Assembly: GCA_050084515.1 (NCBI GenBank)
Contig: CM114271.1
Coordinates: 44,330,001 to 44,394,000, forward strand
Reading direction: 5' to 3'
Origin: Blasia pusilla
Lineage: Eukaryota; Marchantiophyta; Marchantiopsida; Blasiales
DNA length: 64,000 nucleotides
Part shown: piece after piece, positions 23,850 through 36,330 of the stretch
How positions within the stretch are numbered: position 1 is the first letter of the stretch
Layout of the letters: every line of letters begins with the position of its first letter
The notes under the pieces: model-generated
What the model saw: only the letters and a program-made list of their open reading frames with translations
Told to the model about the DNA's origin: nothing
The model's database searches: none
Position numbers and translations under genes: made by a program

Positions 23850-26718
23850 GCTATATAAGAAAATACAACCAACAATCCCATGTCCTCCCATGTGTAAAAA
23901 ATATTGAGCTACAGAATTTGTTGCTCCTTGAGGTAATGTGCACATTCTTACAAGTCCAAGTGGAGTGCACATAATGGTAATATCTCTATTCTCCATAGCT
24001 AATTGGAATTGATCATATCTTGAGTGCAAATCTCCTATTGAATAGATAGCATGGGCTGCAAAAGCTTCTACAACTTCATCTATTCTAGGTCTCGCTCCCA
24101 TATTTTGAATGGTTATCTTATTTTTCGGTCGCATATCTTAAAAGAACCAGAGAGCTCCTAATTTCTTCGACATAGTGAACCATTGATTCGAGTAAGGCCC
24201 CATAGATGGCTCTAAGATAAAAATTTGCATCTTCTCCTTCGATAACTCAATCAGCTTGGGAATCATAGCTCGTGGTATTGGTATGGGTTTAAAATCCCAA
24301 GGCACATGTGGAATTGTGAAAATTACCATCGGTGCCACCACAATCATGTCTACACAACCAATTTCTTGTGTAGTAAGAGAGAAGGCCTTACTATATCTTC
24401 TTAACATCTCCCGAAAGAAATTTCTTTCTATTTCAATAAGAAACTCACCCCCTCCAATTTACAGACGATCTAGCGTCAATTCCGTGAACTTGTGTCTTAT
24501 GTTCCTTACATCTCATAGAGTTGGCTCCATTGATGCGCATTCTGCTTGTTTCCCACAACCCTCTAGTTGTCGAGTAGCCATTGGTTTCACCTTCCTAGCC
24601 ATATTCTTGTACTTTGTGTGCACTCGTGCCTCCATAGGATGTTCTTCAGCCTCAAACTCGTGCACATCCTCTTCCTTCAAAGATTGATATCCCTCCTCTC
24701 CTTCCATGAACCTTGCTACTTCTTCATGAAACTCACGTGAGTGAATTACCAAATGAATTGGTGCTTATTTGGGTAAACACCTCCTCTAGACTATCTCCAA
24801 AACCCTCTTCTTCATACATCCCACTAATGAACTCTTCATCTAATAAAACATCCTTAAATTTTAACAAACCTTTTTTTTCTTCTTCATAAATCCTCTTTTC
24901 TTCTCATTTATTTCTTTCATCACTTGGAATCCACTAGACCACGAAGAAAAACATTGAAAAAACCCACACCTAAACATATATGATTCTTCCCCCTTTGCTA
25001 GCGTAAAACTCTTTCTTTCTTTCTTTCCTTCCTGCTCTATAGGAGTGCTAATTAGAAATCCAAAACTCTTTCTCTACCTTCATAGGATCATCTCTCAACT
25101 TCTCCCTATTCCATTCATGACCTCCTCGTACAATAAGGAATTGAACTGATCTCGCTCCATCATTATTCATGACTTCTAATACGGGCATAATGAGACATAT
25201 CATCCATTACTTTGGTCTCCATTCTAGATGTTGTGATATTAGGTTGCCCAAGAATCACAAGATAAGAAACTCCATTCTGAACAAAGAAATTTTGCTCAAT
25301 CAACATATCTGTGAAACAAATTTTGACGATTAGACAAGCACCGTAGAGTTCACCTTTTTTATTGTTGGTTGCACGTAGTATCCATCCATGCCCTATATCG
25401 ATTGGCCACATCCCTTTCATGTATACGCTTTGCGACATGATGTTGATTTTCGAACCATCATCAACAAGAGCCAAAATTGACTCTTGGAGAGAGCCAAGTT
25501 GAAATCTTGCCTTCGTAGTTGCACGCGCCCAGTAGGATTAAGAATAAGGATCGAGAAATTATATTGATTCAATTTTTGCTACAAATACAATATGTGCTTC
25601 TATTTGTATTGCAAAGGTATCAAAATCTAATGTCGTAGTGATAACTCCTACTTGACCTCTTACTAAGCTCTTTATTCCTCCTCTACCAAAGTTCCTATTC
25701 AATGGCATATCACTCTGCGTTGAATGAATCTTCCCATCTTTGAAGTTTACAATTCCATTCCTCAAAAATTTTAGAACTCCTCATATTCTGGACGTTGATG
25801 CTCAACACTATCACACCATATACATTTTCTCACAAAGCTCCTACTTGTCGAACGAGCACCAACACTAGGATTCTTATTAAGTTTAAGCTCAACCATTTCT
25901 ACTCTCAACTCTCTCAAACCTTTCACCAACTCATTAATGGCTGAATCTTCAAGCTTTTCTGACACGGGCTTAGGCAATGGATTTGAAACTGATATCTCCG
26001 ACTTGAATAGTGCGGTTCTACCTCTACTTCAACTTTATTTTGTGAGGATAGCAACAACTTCTTCCACTTTCTTCCAATTAATGCTCATACGTCCTTCTTT
26101 GGTCTTGTCCGCCAACATTATGAAAAGCTTATCCTCCAAATTCTCATCCGCCGCCTCAAGGAATAGCTCGATTTCACTCAAGTCTATAGTTGCCCTTTCG
26201 AAAGAAGAAAACTGAAAAACCGCTTCTCAAACTCACGCAATAATTCATTCGGAGTTATTCCTTTCCATGTACGTTGCTCTATCCATTCTAGAAAAATCCT
26301 CTAGTCTAGATCGGATGTGGATTGGATGACTCCAAGTCTAGAATCACCCAATCCATATCATGATCGAAGAATTCTCCTTTCACCAATTGCTCATACTCCT
26401 CCCATGAGGTTGGATTTTCTACTCTCAACTTTTATACTTGACAACGAATCTTTGGTATTACAGCTAACTCAAAACTTGATACCATATCACCTTCGGGTAT
26501 ACGGTTTATCTCTATCTCACACACATACTCTCCAACATACTTGGTGATTTTCCTCCCATCAAATCTCCCCAACTTCTTTACATTCACTTGGAGAATCCTT
26601 GTTGATCTTTGCTCTTCGATGTGAACTCCACCTTGTTGGCTCAACAATTTTGTGAAGTTCATAGAAGATCCTCAGCTCCCTCAGTTCCCATTGATGAAGC
26701 ACCATCCAAAGAAGTCAT
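23850..26718 (-). pseudogene. gag-protease-RT remnant of the minus-strand gypsy element
   Basis: Ordered remnants are gag, CCHC knuckle with the last Cys lost, retropepsin (DDGSKI in place of the usual D-T/S-G), a spacer, and RT blocks. In the RT the segment SIGDLHSRYDQFQLA corresponds to the fingers/palm motif with conserved D, S and Y. No frame is continuous for more than about 140 codons. Confidence 0.65.
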
Positions 26719-26749
26719 TTTGATGAAACCTCTAATAACCCACTCTTGT

Positions 26750-27620
26750 GAGAATTTTGTATTTTGGATGGTTTTTATACAGAAATAGGTAAAAGTCTTT
26801 AGGAAGGGAGACTGAAGATTGAAGATTTCGTAGAAGATTGTAAATATGAATAGAGGAAGTAGGATTAGTGGTTAGAAATCTAGATTAGAATAGGAGGATC
26901 AATCAGAGTTATAAAAGACTATTTAAAGAATGAATAATAAGAAGTTCCCTTGTGTCGTGAATTCTCCAATACTATTGATTAGAGTCATTCTTTTATGTGG
27001 GAAGTTTTCCCAATAGTCTTGATGAATTGGGTAAGGAGTTTTTTGGGGATGATCCGAGCCAAAGAGTCTTTTGCGCTCTGAAGCTTGTAATACTTTCTAG
27101 TCTTTCCACTCTTTGATGTAGAAGAAGAGTCTTATCTCATGCTTTCTGATGTGCGGAACTGAATGTGGATCTTATTAGGCTACAGTAGAGATGAGTGTTG
27201 AGTCTTATAATTTTGAAATTTCAGAAGATAATCAAGAAGAAGCATAGGAAAGTTGTTAGACAGTGAGTAACCTGCCTTAACACATTTAGTTCTGAAAGTA
27301 GGATGAGCCGTCATTGTTGAGGTCTCTTTGAGGTCTTCGTGGAGCTTTGTTATTCAAGATTCGCAACAGTCTTTGTGTGCACTTGAGAAGAGTCTTTGCC
27401 AAGAGGGAAGAAAATCCTTCTATTCTTTTGTACCTGTAAGACAATGTTATCATAGTTAGTGAAGTATTTTAGTAAAGAAGGAGTTATTCTTGTTATTTAT
27501 TATAAAACCTCTCTTTACTCAGAAAACAGTGGTCTCTTGGGAACGAACTTAGTACTTTGCGATAGAAAGAGTCATTTTTTCCTAAAAGTTATACATTATA
27601 AAACCTCAACTTGTAAAACA
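26750..27620. repeat. Repeat shared with the hAT-embedded insertion
   Basis: The stretch 27050-27560 aligns by eye with 16380-16900: CTGATGTGCG, GTTAGACAGTGAGTAACCTGCC versus TTTGACAGAGAGTAGCCTGCC, TTCTGAAAGTAGGATGAGCC versus TTCCGAAAGTAGGAGAAGCC, and CTCTTGGGAACGAACT versus CTCTTGGGGATCAAACT. It sits between LTR and gag of the minus-strand gypsy element, where a leader would be, so it is either the leader of that family or a separate insertion. Confidence 0.6.
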
Positions 27621-27665
27621 TAATCCATCGCCTTAAAGAGCTCTTAATGGAAGCACTATTTATCG

Positions 27666-28700
27666 TGTCGAGAGCTTTCTTCGAGTAATGGCGGACCTTC
27701 TAGTTGCGGCAAATGTGGTTGATGCAAGATGAACTCTATAAGAAGTTTCCCTTTTTTTAATACAGAATTATTCTATAAACCCTCTATTCTCTCACGGTAG
27801 GAATCACGAATGGTAGTTGAATGCCTCCCCAAAGTGGTAAACTAGATAGCGAGTAAACTAGTGTCTATCTACGAAGAGAATCTTCATGTGGTACGGGTTA
27901 AGAAAAGGAAAATTAGGTAGGACTCGTGCTCCACCCCTATCCATACTTGACAGACATCCTCTACTCTCCTCAACAATGGATTTTGGCAGGGTTGCTCTCC
28001 CAAGAGGGGTAATCCACTCTCATTGGGAAACTAACAAGCCAAAACCATCCACTATTTCTAGTATAACTAAACTCCCTTAAGATGACAAGTCTCTCATCTT
28101 CACACATACTACACTTGAGAAACCTCTCAAAGAATAGACCATGGTCAAGTTACTCTCATAGAAGGGGTAATCCACTCTCATTGGAAGAACAAGCAAGCCC
28201 AATGTCATCCACTTAAGAGTGACACGAGAACTCAAGAAATAAAGTAGAAAATGATAAACTCTTGAATATCCCTCCTCTTTATATACTCATAAGGGATCCA
28301 CAAGAATACAAAATAGGGCTAATCTTATCTTGTGCCACATGGCTTCCTCTCAAGACTTAGCCAATCACATTTTGACATAAGTAGATTATCTCTTATCTCT
28401 TCTAAAATATCCTCTTTCACTCACTTAATATCTTCCAAACTACCCCAACTTCCCTAACCACCAATCAATACTACTTTTTTTTCTATCATTAATGCACCGA
28501 GCCCACTATTTTACTTTTATAATCTCATATCTCATTTATAACATATTTTTCTTAAGTTGGGTCCCATAAAAGAGACACCATAAAGAGGTTTAAACATGAA
28601 AAAATTATTTTCCTAAGCTAATTTACTTAATACTAATAAAACTCTCTCTAATACTTAATGAGAGAAGAGTTTACATAGTGGGTGATTTTACTTTACGATG
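27666..28700 (-). repeat. LTR2, right (5') LTR of the minus-strand gypsy element
   Basis: 1035 bp, TGTCGAGAG at one edge and ...TTTACGATG at the other; the expected CA has mutated. It matches 21772-22997 with one internal deletion near 27820 that removes about 240 bases of the LTR2 sequence at 21915-22157. Confidence 0.7.
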
Positions 28701-29159
28701 TCGGGCCCCTCTCTTGGCCCTCGATCTGACTCCTTGTACATTCAATTTTGGCCCTTATCCTAGCCTCTACGTAAGCATTTTCCAAGATCTTTGGTGCGTT
28801 GGAACGGGCTCTGCATAAGCTTTCTAAAGCTACCTTATTTGTCCAAAACGCATCTTGGGACTAAAATTTATGTTCGAAAGTACAGTAAAAAACTCCAAAC
28901 ATTAGCCGCGTCCCATGTCTAGTTCTCACCCCTTGGCCACGTTTCCTTCCGAGACTCGACTTCTCTTTAGTCTGGGTTCCCCATTTTGCTTTTGGTTTCC
29001 TTAGTTGCGACCATAAACGTATGAAACACATAAAATGCTCGCCTTACTTTTGTCTCGTACTTGTATTTTCCTAACTCCAAAATGCAAAATATCCAAGCAT
29101 AAGCCTGCTAGAGTTTGAATGTTCCGCTTGGCGCTTATTTGGTTACGAGGGTCGTGAAA
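28701..29159 (-). mobile_element. Reverse LTR1, second part
   Basis: Continues the LTR1 broken at 23547: joining the two parts restores the landmark CACTCGGGCCCCTCT of the reverse LTR1. It ends GAGGGTCGTGAAA, the decayed counterpart of the TGTCGCGACCCTC start. The flanks AAAAT (22993-22997) and AAGAT (29160-29164) are a near-perfect target duplication. Confidence 0.75.
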
Positions 29160-29164
29160 AAGAT

Positions 29165-29203
29165 GAGAGGAGTTTATATAGTGGATGATTTTACTTTATG
29201 ACA
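29165..29203 (-). mobile_element. LTR2 copy, right end
   Basis: AGAGGAGTTTATATAGTGGATG and the following bases match the edge of LTR2 at 28668-28697 and end TATGACA. This is the missing end of the LTR2 interrupted at 22997. Confidence 0.7.
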
Positions 29204-29221
29204 CGACCATCTCCAAAAGGT

Positions 29222-29298
29222 TTTTTCATCAATGGTCTAGATGGAACCGATTTTTTTTTATATAATCTTATCCTTGCAAGTGAAAGGAGTGCAAGAGG
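29222..29298 (+). pseudogene. Helitron helicase fragment (left of the chromovirus)
   Basis: Reads FFINGLDGTDFFLYNLILAS, matching the FFxDGPGGTGKTFLYN-type Walker A region of Helitron PIF1-like helicases with the key Lys lost. The same region in a different copy stands at 36331, immediately right of the chromovirus. The two copies overlap in content by about 80 bases and differ at roughly a quarter of positions. Confidence 0.6.
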
Positions 29299-29301
29299 TT
29301 T

Positions 29302-30324
29302 TCTTGCAACCCTCATAACCAAAAGAGCCCCAAGCGGAACATTCGAACTCTAGCGGGCTCACACTAGGATGGTTTGCGCATTGGAGTGGTTTGTTGGAAA
29401 AGACGCAAGAGACACAAGATAAGACACGGAAAGAAGGTTGAGTTGGGCATTTCATGCATTTATGATCGCGACTAGGAAATCTAGACTAAACCTTTATCAA
29501 GACTTGAAAGGAGTCGAGTCCAAGAAGGTTGGGTGCCAAAGAGATGAGAACTAGATTTGGAACGTAACTAGTGTTTGGGATTTTGATTGTATTTTGGATC
29601 ATTACTTCTAGTCCCAAGATGTGTTATGGAAAAATAATTTGGGGTTGCAAAGCTTGTACAAAGCTAATTTCAATGCACCAAAGATCTAAGCAAACGCACG
29701 AGCAAAGGCTGAAATATTGGTAAAAAACGACTATATAGGGAGTCCGGTTGAGGGCCAAAAAGAGGGGCCCGAGTATTCATTCGCCAAAGGTAGGGGAAGG
29801 GCAGGGATATCCAGAAAAACTAGTAAGGGGTAGGTCTCCAAGAGTGCTTGGGACTCAAACCCCACTTTGGGGCGCCGCGGGGTGATCCAAGGGCACATAA
29901 TGGATTGGGGGTTTTGGCGTTGGGATTCGAAACTTGAACCATGTCCAATAGAGTGGATTTTGGAGGGCCCTATTGGATTCCAACCCAAAACTCAATAGTT
30001 TGGTCTTTGTGTGGGGGCTCATGTGAGGTCCATTGGACAGTTGAGAATGCTAGGCGTGCAAACACCGTTTTAGGTATGTGGACTAACGAGAAAGTTTGTC
30101 CCAAGTCTCGGAAGAATTTCCCGAGTTGGGAGGCTAGGAATTAGGGAAGGTTGAGCTTGATGAGGTGTTGAGTTGAGAACTCGATGGATTGGAAGGCCAA
30201 TTGACCTAGAAGAGACTAACGTGAATGTGCTTGGGTGCAAATCGGCGATGAGAGTATGTCTTATTGAACGTTTGCTTTTGCAACACTAAAGATTGACGTT
30301 TGAGAGGAGTAGATGCACAACACA
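29302..30324 (+). repeat. 5' LTR of the chromovirus (LTR1)
   Basis: About 1.02 kb, decayed start TCTTGCAACCC and end GCACAACACA, followed by the primer-binding site. Landmarks shared with the solo LTR at 13037 include GAGGGGCCC, CTAGTAAGGGG, GCACATAATGGAT and GCAACACTAAAGATTGACGT. Confidence 0.8.
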
Positions 30325-30335
30325 TGGTATCAAAG
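30325..30335 (+). promoter_or_regulatory. Primer-binding site (initiator Met-tRNA type)
   Basis: TGGTATCAAAG immediately follows the LTR end CACA; the usual plant form is TGGTATCAGAGC. Confidence 0.75.
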
Positions 30336-30458
30336 TTAATTTTTGGTGAGTAAGAACTTGGGGTCGTAGGAGAAACTCAACGTTTGGGAAGTCAAGATAG
30401 CAACGAGACCTAAACGCTCGAGAAGAAATAAGGATTTGAAGAGGTGAGTGCTTGAAGA

Positions 30459-33400
30459 TGGCAACCGAGGGTGAGAAACCAAGGAAGCGCCGAGTCAAGC
30501 GACAGAATCCAAGAGACGAACTGATGTCAAACCAAGAGCCAGAGGAGGATATGTTGACTATTGAGGTGCCGAGATTGAGTCATGAGGATGTCCTGGATGC
30601 AAATCCTTCCGATGGACCTTCGACTCCAAACTCAAGTGAATCGGCCCTCTATGTCCAAATGATGGACTTGATGAATGAGCAGATGTACCAATAGAGGAAG
30701 CATATCGTTGAGCTCGAGTCGGAAAAAGCTTCTAGCTTGGGCAAGAAGCTTTGTAAGATAGATTGGTCAATGCCATTTATGAGAATGGGGCGGTCTTGGA
30801 AAGTGAGCGAGTTCATTAGAGAGTTAGAACTTTACTTTGAGGCATAGAAGGCAGGAGAGCAAAACAAGCTGATCGTGGCGGTCACGTTCCTAAAGAATCA
30901 TGCACTCCAATGGTTGATGGCTCATTGCAAAGAACATCTATTCCGTGGAAAATCTCTGAGTTGGGAGGAGTTCAAGGTGTTGATATGCGACCGATTCACT
31001 TCGGAGTATCAGGAGTTTTGTGATGGCATGGGGTTTGTACGATTGCGGTAGAGTGGGCCCCTTAGTGCTTATGTGCGGGAGTTCAGTGCAAAAATGAATT
31101 GGCTTCCAAAGAGTTTGCAAAGAAGGTGATCTTATTCAGTGGACTTAATCTTGGCGCAAAAAAAGGCCCTCTTCTGGATTCCAGAGCTACCAAAGACCTG
31201 CACATAACTTTTGAAGCTGGAGGAGCGGATAGAGACGATGAGGTCCAAGTCTAAAGATCCTTTGAGCAAAAAGTTTTTTCTAAGTTACCAAAAAAAGAAG
31301 GGGGCATTCAAGAGGATCTAGAGTGGGGGTCAGCTTGACCAAGGAGAGTCTCTTACCCCAACAACAAAACGAGTGGAACTCCACGCGAAGCCAAAGGGAG
31401 AGCAATATCCAAAGTCGGGTAACGACAAGGTGATATACTACAATTGTGGCAAATTTAGGCATATGGCAAAAGGATTCTCAAAGCCAAAGGTTGGTAATGG
31501 GAGTATGATTGTGTTTGCTGCTAAGCACTTATCGGCGGGAGGTTTAGAGATATCCCTTCAAGTCACCAAGACCATGCCTAGTTTGGTGTACCTAAAATGC
31601 AAGATTGGTGATCGTGATGTGATGTTGCTAATCAATAGAGGTGCGTTGGGTTTGTCAATCTCTAAGGCGGACGAGCCCATTTGAGTAGGCTTTGCTAGAG
31701 GCAAGTCTCATCGGACTTCAGAGTTAGTCTTGGGACTAATCTTTGGATGCAGAGTATTCAAGTTGAAGGAGAATTTCACTATGTGGGAGATGGGTGGCAT
31801 TGACTTAGTCTTGGGGAACACATTTTTGGATGCGTATGAGGTGGAGCTGAGGCAAAGACCATTGAGGCTGAGTGTCTTAGTGAAAGGCAAGCGGTTGCAA
31901 ATGAGGTTGGTTCAATTTATGAGGTTTTTGTGAAAAAAGGAGTTGGTGAACGCCATTACAAGGAGGAGTTTGACCGAGCGAGAAGAAGGGTTTCTCTCCT
32001 TGATGAGATAAGTGGAGGAGACTACAAGTGAGAGACGCGGAGATTAGGACTCAGATTGGAGGGGAATCCCATATTTGCTCTAGAGAGTACTTAGAGTTGT
32101 AAAGGTATTTGGTGATGTCTTGACGAATGAGCTTCCGAATGAATTGCCACCACATAGTGCAGTCAATCATAAAATAAAGGTCATCCCAGGGTCTCAACCA
32201 CCTTCAAAGGCCCCATACAGAATCAAGAGGAACATGGTGAGTTAAAAAGCAATCAAGTGAGCTCTTAGAGAAGGGCTACATTAGAACTAGCAAGTCTCTG
32301 TATGGAGCGCCCGTTCTCTTTGTGAAGAAGAAGGATGATAAGATGAGACTCTGTATTGATTACCTTGCATTGAATAAAGTGGAGGTGAGGAACAACTAGC
32401 CTCTTTCAAGGATCGATGATCTCTTCAACAAACTATCAGAGGCAAAATACTTCACTAAGATTGATTTGAAGTCAGGATATTACCAGTTTTGGATTGCCAA
32501 AGCGGATGTGGAGAAGATTGCGTGTAGGACGAGATATGGCTCGTTTGAGTTTGTAGTGATGCTCTTCGGTCCATGTTATGCGCCTCCAACGTTCACCACA
32601 TTGATGAACTCCATTTTTCACGAGGAGATGAATGAGTATGTGATCATCTACATTGATGACATATTGATATTTCCAAAGTCACTAGAGGAGCAGACTCGGC
32701 ATCTGAGAGCGATGTTGTCAAAACTAAGGGCAAACAAGCTATATGTGAATGTGGAAAAGAGTGAGTTCGGCTTGCGCTATATCAAATTCTTGGTTCATAT
32801 GGTTAGCGCAAATGGAGTTAGTCTAGATATGGATAAGGTGAGAGCAATTGACGAATGGAAACTCCCTTATATAGTGAAGGGAATGAGGAGGTTCAATGGA
32901 GTGGTGCAATTTTAGCGGACTTACGTGAGGAACTTTTCGAGAATTGTGAGACCTCTCACTGATTGGACCGCAAAGTTTGCTAGCACAACCTAGACCCAAG
33001 AAATGAATGAGGCATTCAACCGAGTCAAGGAGATCCCGTCACATGAGCCACTGCTAAAGTTGTCGGAGTTTGAAAAACCGTTCAAGGTGCATGCTAATAC
33101 TTGTGATTTTGCAATTGTAGGAATGTTGGTGTATGAAGGAAGATCTGTAGCGTACGAGAGCAAGAAGCTTAGCAACATCGAATGCATGTGGCCCACTCAT
33201 GAGAAAGAGTTGTTTGTGGTGGTTCAGTGCTTGAAGAAGTGGCGTCACTATTTGGGACTCCACAAGACTCGAATATTCACCGATAATATATCACACCAGT
33301 ATTTTGAGACCAAGGATTGAGTGACACCGAAACAACTACGATGGCATGATACCTTGGCATTGATGAATATGGAACTACTCCACAAGCCTAAGAAGGATAA

Positions 33401-34930
33401 TGTCATTCCAAATGCATTGAGACGTAGGGATGAGCACATATCATCGACAACGTAAGTCTTGAGAGCAATGTTCCATAAGAAAACAGACCTGGAAAGAAGG
33501 ATTTGTGAAGGATACATGAAAAAAACCCAAGCAAGCGAGTTCCTAAGGAAGTTGAAGTAGGGTGAGAAGGTGGCTAACATAAGTTTGAGGCATGGTTAGC
33601 TAAGGTTTAAGTAGAGCAGGATCTATGTGGGCGAAGGCAAGCTGCGGACCAAGGTGTTAGAAAAATGTCATGACACACCCTTGGCAAGATATAAAGAGGA
33701 GAAATCCACGCTCGTTGTTTTGACTAAGAGGTTCTTCTGGCCCAACATGAAAGATGATGTTGCTCAATATGTGAAGACCTATGTGACATGCCAAGCGAAC
33801 ATGGTTTCATATGAAAAGAAACAAGGCTTGCTCCACCCTTTGCCGATTCCAAAAGGATCCTTTCAAAGTGTGAGTATGGACCTCATTATGAGTCTTTAGG
33901 GTTTTGAGGGATACAATGTTATACTTATGGTAGTTGATTGGTTCAGCAAGTTGGGGAGATTCATGACGACAGTGGTTTCCGCAATGGCCTATACGACTTC
34001 TCAACTGTACTTGGATAGTTGGTGGTAGGCTTATATGTTGCCCAAAAGTATTGTTTCAAATCGAGATCCAAAGTTTACTGGTGCATTTTGGAGGAAATTA
34101 TTTTGAAGGTTTAGGACCAAGTTGAGGTTTAGTTCCGCCTTCCATGCCCATACAGATGGACAGACGGAAAAGGAAAACTCGATAGTGAATGAGTATTTAA
34201 GGAATTTCATGAGTGCAGATTAGCGAGACTGGGCAAAGTGGCTAAGTATGGCAAAGTATTGCTACAACTCTACCAAGCATTCTGCAACTAGAGAACCTTT
34301 GTTTCTTTTGGATTATGGACGTGAGCCAGAAGAGCCTCTTGACATGGCCCCTTTGAAGGGCACTACGTCGACACAAACCCGACAAGCAACGACAAAAGGT
34401 TTGTTGATGGAGATGCGAGAACAAGAGGAGCAAGCAAGAGGAAGTCTTGCCAAGGCTCAACTAAGGTATGTTAAACATACTAACAAAAGCCGGTGCCAAA
34501 TGAGATTCCAAGTAGGGGAGCAAGTGTGGTTGAGTGTGAAGAATCTCACTCTTCCGAAGGAGTTTTCCGCGAAGCTATCTGCCAAGTATGTTGGACCGTA
34601 TGTGATAAGGCAAACCCATTTGAGGATGTATATACATTGGAGCTGCAAGAAGAGTTCAAGATTCATACAAATTTCCATATGTTATAATTGAAGAAGTGTC
34701 TTCAAGATAATGTGCGTCCCGAGCAGGGACAAATGTTGAGACCACAACCGGTAATTGTTAATGAAGAATCGGAGTTTGAGGTGGAGACCATGGTGCGTTT
34801 GAGGCACAGGGCCAACAAGTACGAGTACTTGGTCATTTGGAAGGGCTCCTATGTGAAAGAGTCGACTTGGATTGCGGAGGCATATCTGGAACACACACAA
34901 GAGATGTTTGAAGACTTCAAACAGATGTAG
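30459..34930 (+). pseudogene. gag-pol of the chromovirus, decayed
   Basis: Gag begins MATEGEKPRKRRVKRQNP at 30459. A CCHC knuckle remnant (YYNCGKFRHMAKGF) lies at 31434-31478, protease near 31590-31680 (LLINRGA in place of a D-T-G-A motif), and RT at 32310-32915 with the catalytic YIDDILIF at 32650. RNase H lies at 33060-33300 (TDNISHQYF), the integrase zinc-binding region at 33650-33800 (CHDTPLARY, CQAN), the integrase core around 33900-34250 and the chromodomain at 34780-34930 (YLVIWKGSYVKESTWI). Breaks are mainly TAG, for example at 30691 and 30846. RT and chromodomain are well preserved, protease and integrase poorly. It encodes no active polyprotein. Confidence 0.8.
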
Positions 34931-35118
34931 GAAAATTCCGCACTTCCTCTTGCTTGGTCTTGTCTTCCTCTTGCTTGCCCTTGGCTTCCTCTTTCTTGCT
35001 CTTGTCATATCTCTAGCCTCCCCATGTACTAACGCATGTACATGGGTTGGCTTTCCAAAAATACTTGAAATTAGAAGGTTTGCATTGATGAGGGCATAAA
35101 TCCCTAAAGAGGAGTGAG

Positions 35119-36330
35119 TTTTGCAACCCTTATAACCAAACAAATACCAAGGGGAACATCGAAACTCTAGCGAGCTCACACTAGGATGGTTTGGGCATTG
35201 GAGGGGTCTCTTGGAAGAGACGTAAGAGACATGAGAGAGAACTCGCAAAAAAGGTTGAGAATTTCATGCGTTTATGGTTGTGATTAGGAAACTTAGACCA
35301 AACGTGAACCAAGACTTGAGAGGAGTTGAATCTAGGAAGGTTGGTTGTCAAAGAGGTGTTAACCAGATTTGGAACATGAATAGCGTTTGGGATTTTAACC
35401 ATATTTTGGACCATAACTTCTAGTACCAAGTTAATTTTGGACAAAAAAGCCGGCGTTGGAAAGATTATGAAAATTCTATTCCAACGCTCCAAAGATCTAA
35501 GCAAACTCACAAGTAAAGCCTAAGATATTGGTAAAAAATGATTGTATGGGGAGTCTGGTTGAGGGCCAAAAAGAGGGGCCCGAGTGTCCCTTCTCCAAAG
35601 GTAGGGGGAGGGCAGGGATTTCCATAAGTACTAGTAAGGGGAAGGTCTCCAAGAGTGCTTAGGACTGGAACCCCACTTTGGGGCACCGCGAGTTGACAAA
35701 GGGACAAAATGGATAAGAGGTTTTGGCATTGGGATTGGAAACCTGAACCGAGTCCAATAGAGTGGATTTTGCAGGGCCCTATTGGATTCCAACCCACAAC
35801 TCATTTAATTTGGTCTCGGTTTGGAGCTCATGCGAGGTCTATTGGACAATTGGGACCACTAGGCACACAAATATTGTTTAGGCAAGCTTGCACGGAAACG
35901 GACCTGCCCGGCTTGCACATGAGCCCGCCCGAAGCCTTCCGCGTAGACGTGTGCTGACGGAGCCCACACCGGTTATGTGGGAAGCTAGGGCTAGCGGCAA
36001 GCCTCCAACCAGGCCCAAAGGGTGGGGTTGTCCTAATTGGGCGGGCTTAGGCCTAAGCAAGGCCTGCATGGCAGATCGGGGCCCGCTTTGGGCCCGGAAA
36101 GTCTGTACCAAGTCTTAGAAGACTTGCCAGTCTTGAGAGGCTAGGAATTAGGGAAGGTTGACCTTGATGAGGTGCCGAGATGAGAACTCGGTGGTTGGAA
36201 GGCCGATTGACCCATAAGAGACTAACGTGAGTATGCTTGGATGCAGATCGGTGATGAGAGGGTGTCCTACTGAACGTACGCTTCCGCAACACTAAAGATT
36301 GACGTTCGAGAGGAGCAGGCGCACGACACA
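35119..36330 (+). repeat. 3' LTR of the chromovirus with a GC-rich insert
   Basis: Matches LTR1 throughout but carries about 225 extra GC-rich bases at 35881-36105, replacing about 16 bases of the other copies. It ends GCGCACGACACA. Confidence 0.8.
35881..36105. repeat. GC-rich insert within the 3' LTR
   Basis: Words such as GGCAAGCTTGCACGG, GCCCGCCCGAAGCC and TTGGGCGGGCTTAGGCC have the same style as the GC-rich block at 10440-12560 and contrast with the AT-richer LTR around them. The left edge follows ATTGTTTA and the right edge precedes AAAGTCTGTACC, where the LTR resumes. No clear target duplication is seen. Confidence 0.6.

Larger units (their letters stand above)
23548..28700 (-). mobile_element. 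Minus-strand Ty3/gypsy retrotransposon (LTR2 family), 5.15 kb
   Basis: The element interrupts LTR1 with TCGG on both sides. Its right LTR is 27666-28700; its left LTR is truncated (23548 to about 23885, TGTTTTGTTGAG...). On the minus strand gag-like sequence (about 26718-25990, e.g. LGRFDGRKITKYVGEY) precedes a degenerate zinc knuckle (CIWCDSVEHQRPEYEE near 25800), an aspartic-protease-like stretch (LVDDGSKINIMS at 25470) and reverse-transcriptase sequence (24407-23850, e.g. YDQFQLAMENRD). RNase H and integrase are missing, so the copy is deleted at its 3' part. Stops and frameshifts are frequent. Related to Ty3/gypsy; it is too decayed for clade assignment. Confidence 0.75.
29302..36330 (+). 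mobile_element. Ty3/gypsy chromovirus with LTR1 ends, 7.0 kb, inactive
   Basis: The 5' LTR spans about 29302-30324 and the 3' LTR about 35119-36330. Directly after the 5' LTR, TGGTATCAAAG at 30325 matches an initiator-Met tRNA primer-binding site with one change. A purine-rich tract (AAAGAGGAGTGAG) precedes the 3' LTR. Internal order is gag, CCHC knuckle, protease, RT, RNase H, integrase and chromodomain, the layout of chromoviruses. LTRs have diverged clearly and the coding region has many stops, so the element is old. Target duplications are not obvious (GGTTT versus TTTTT). Confidence 0.85.

Noticed and set aside
29302-29306. Target duplication of the chromovirus
   Set aside because: Left GGTTT and right TTTTT do not match well enough; the outer junctions appear rearranged, so no TSD is claimed.
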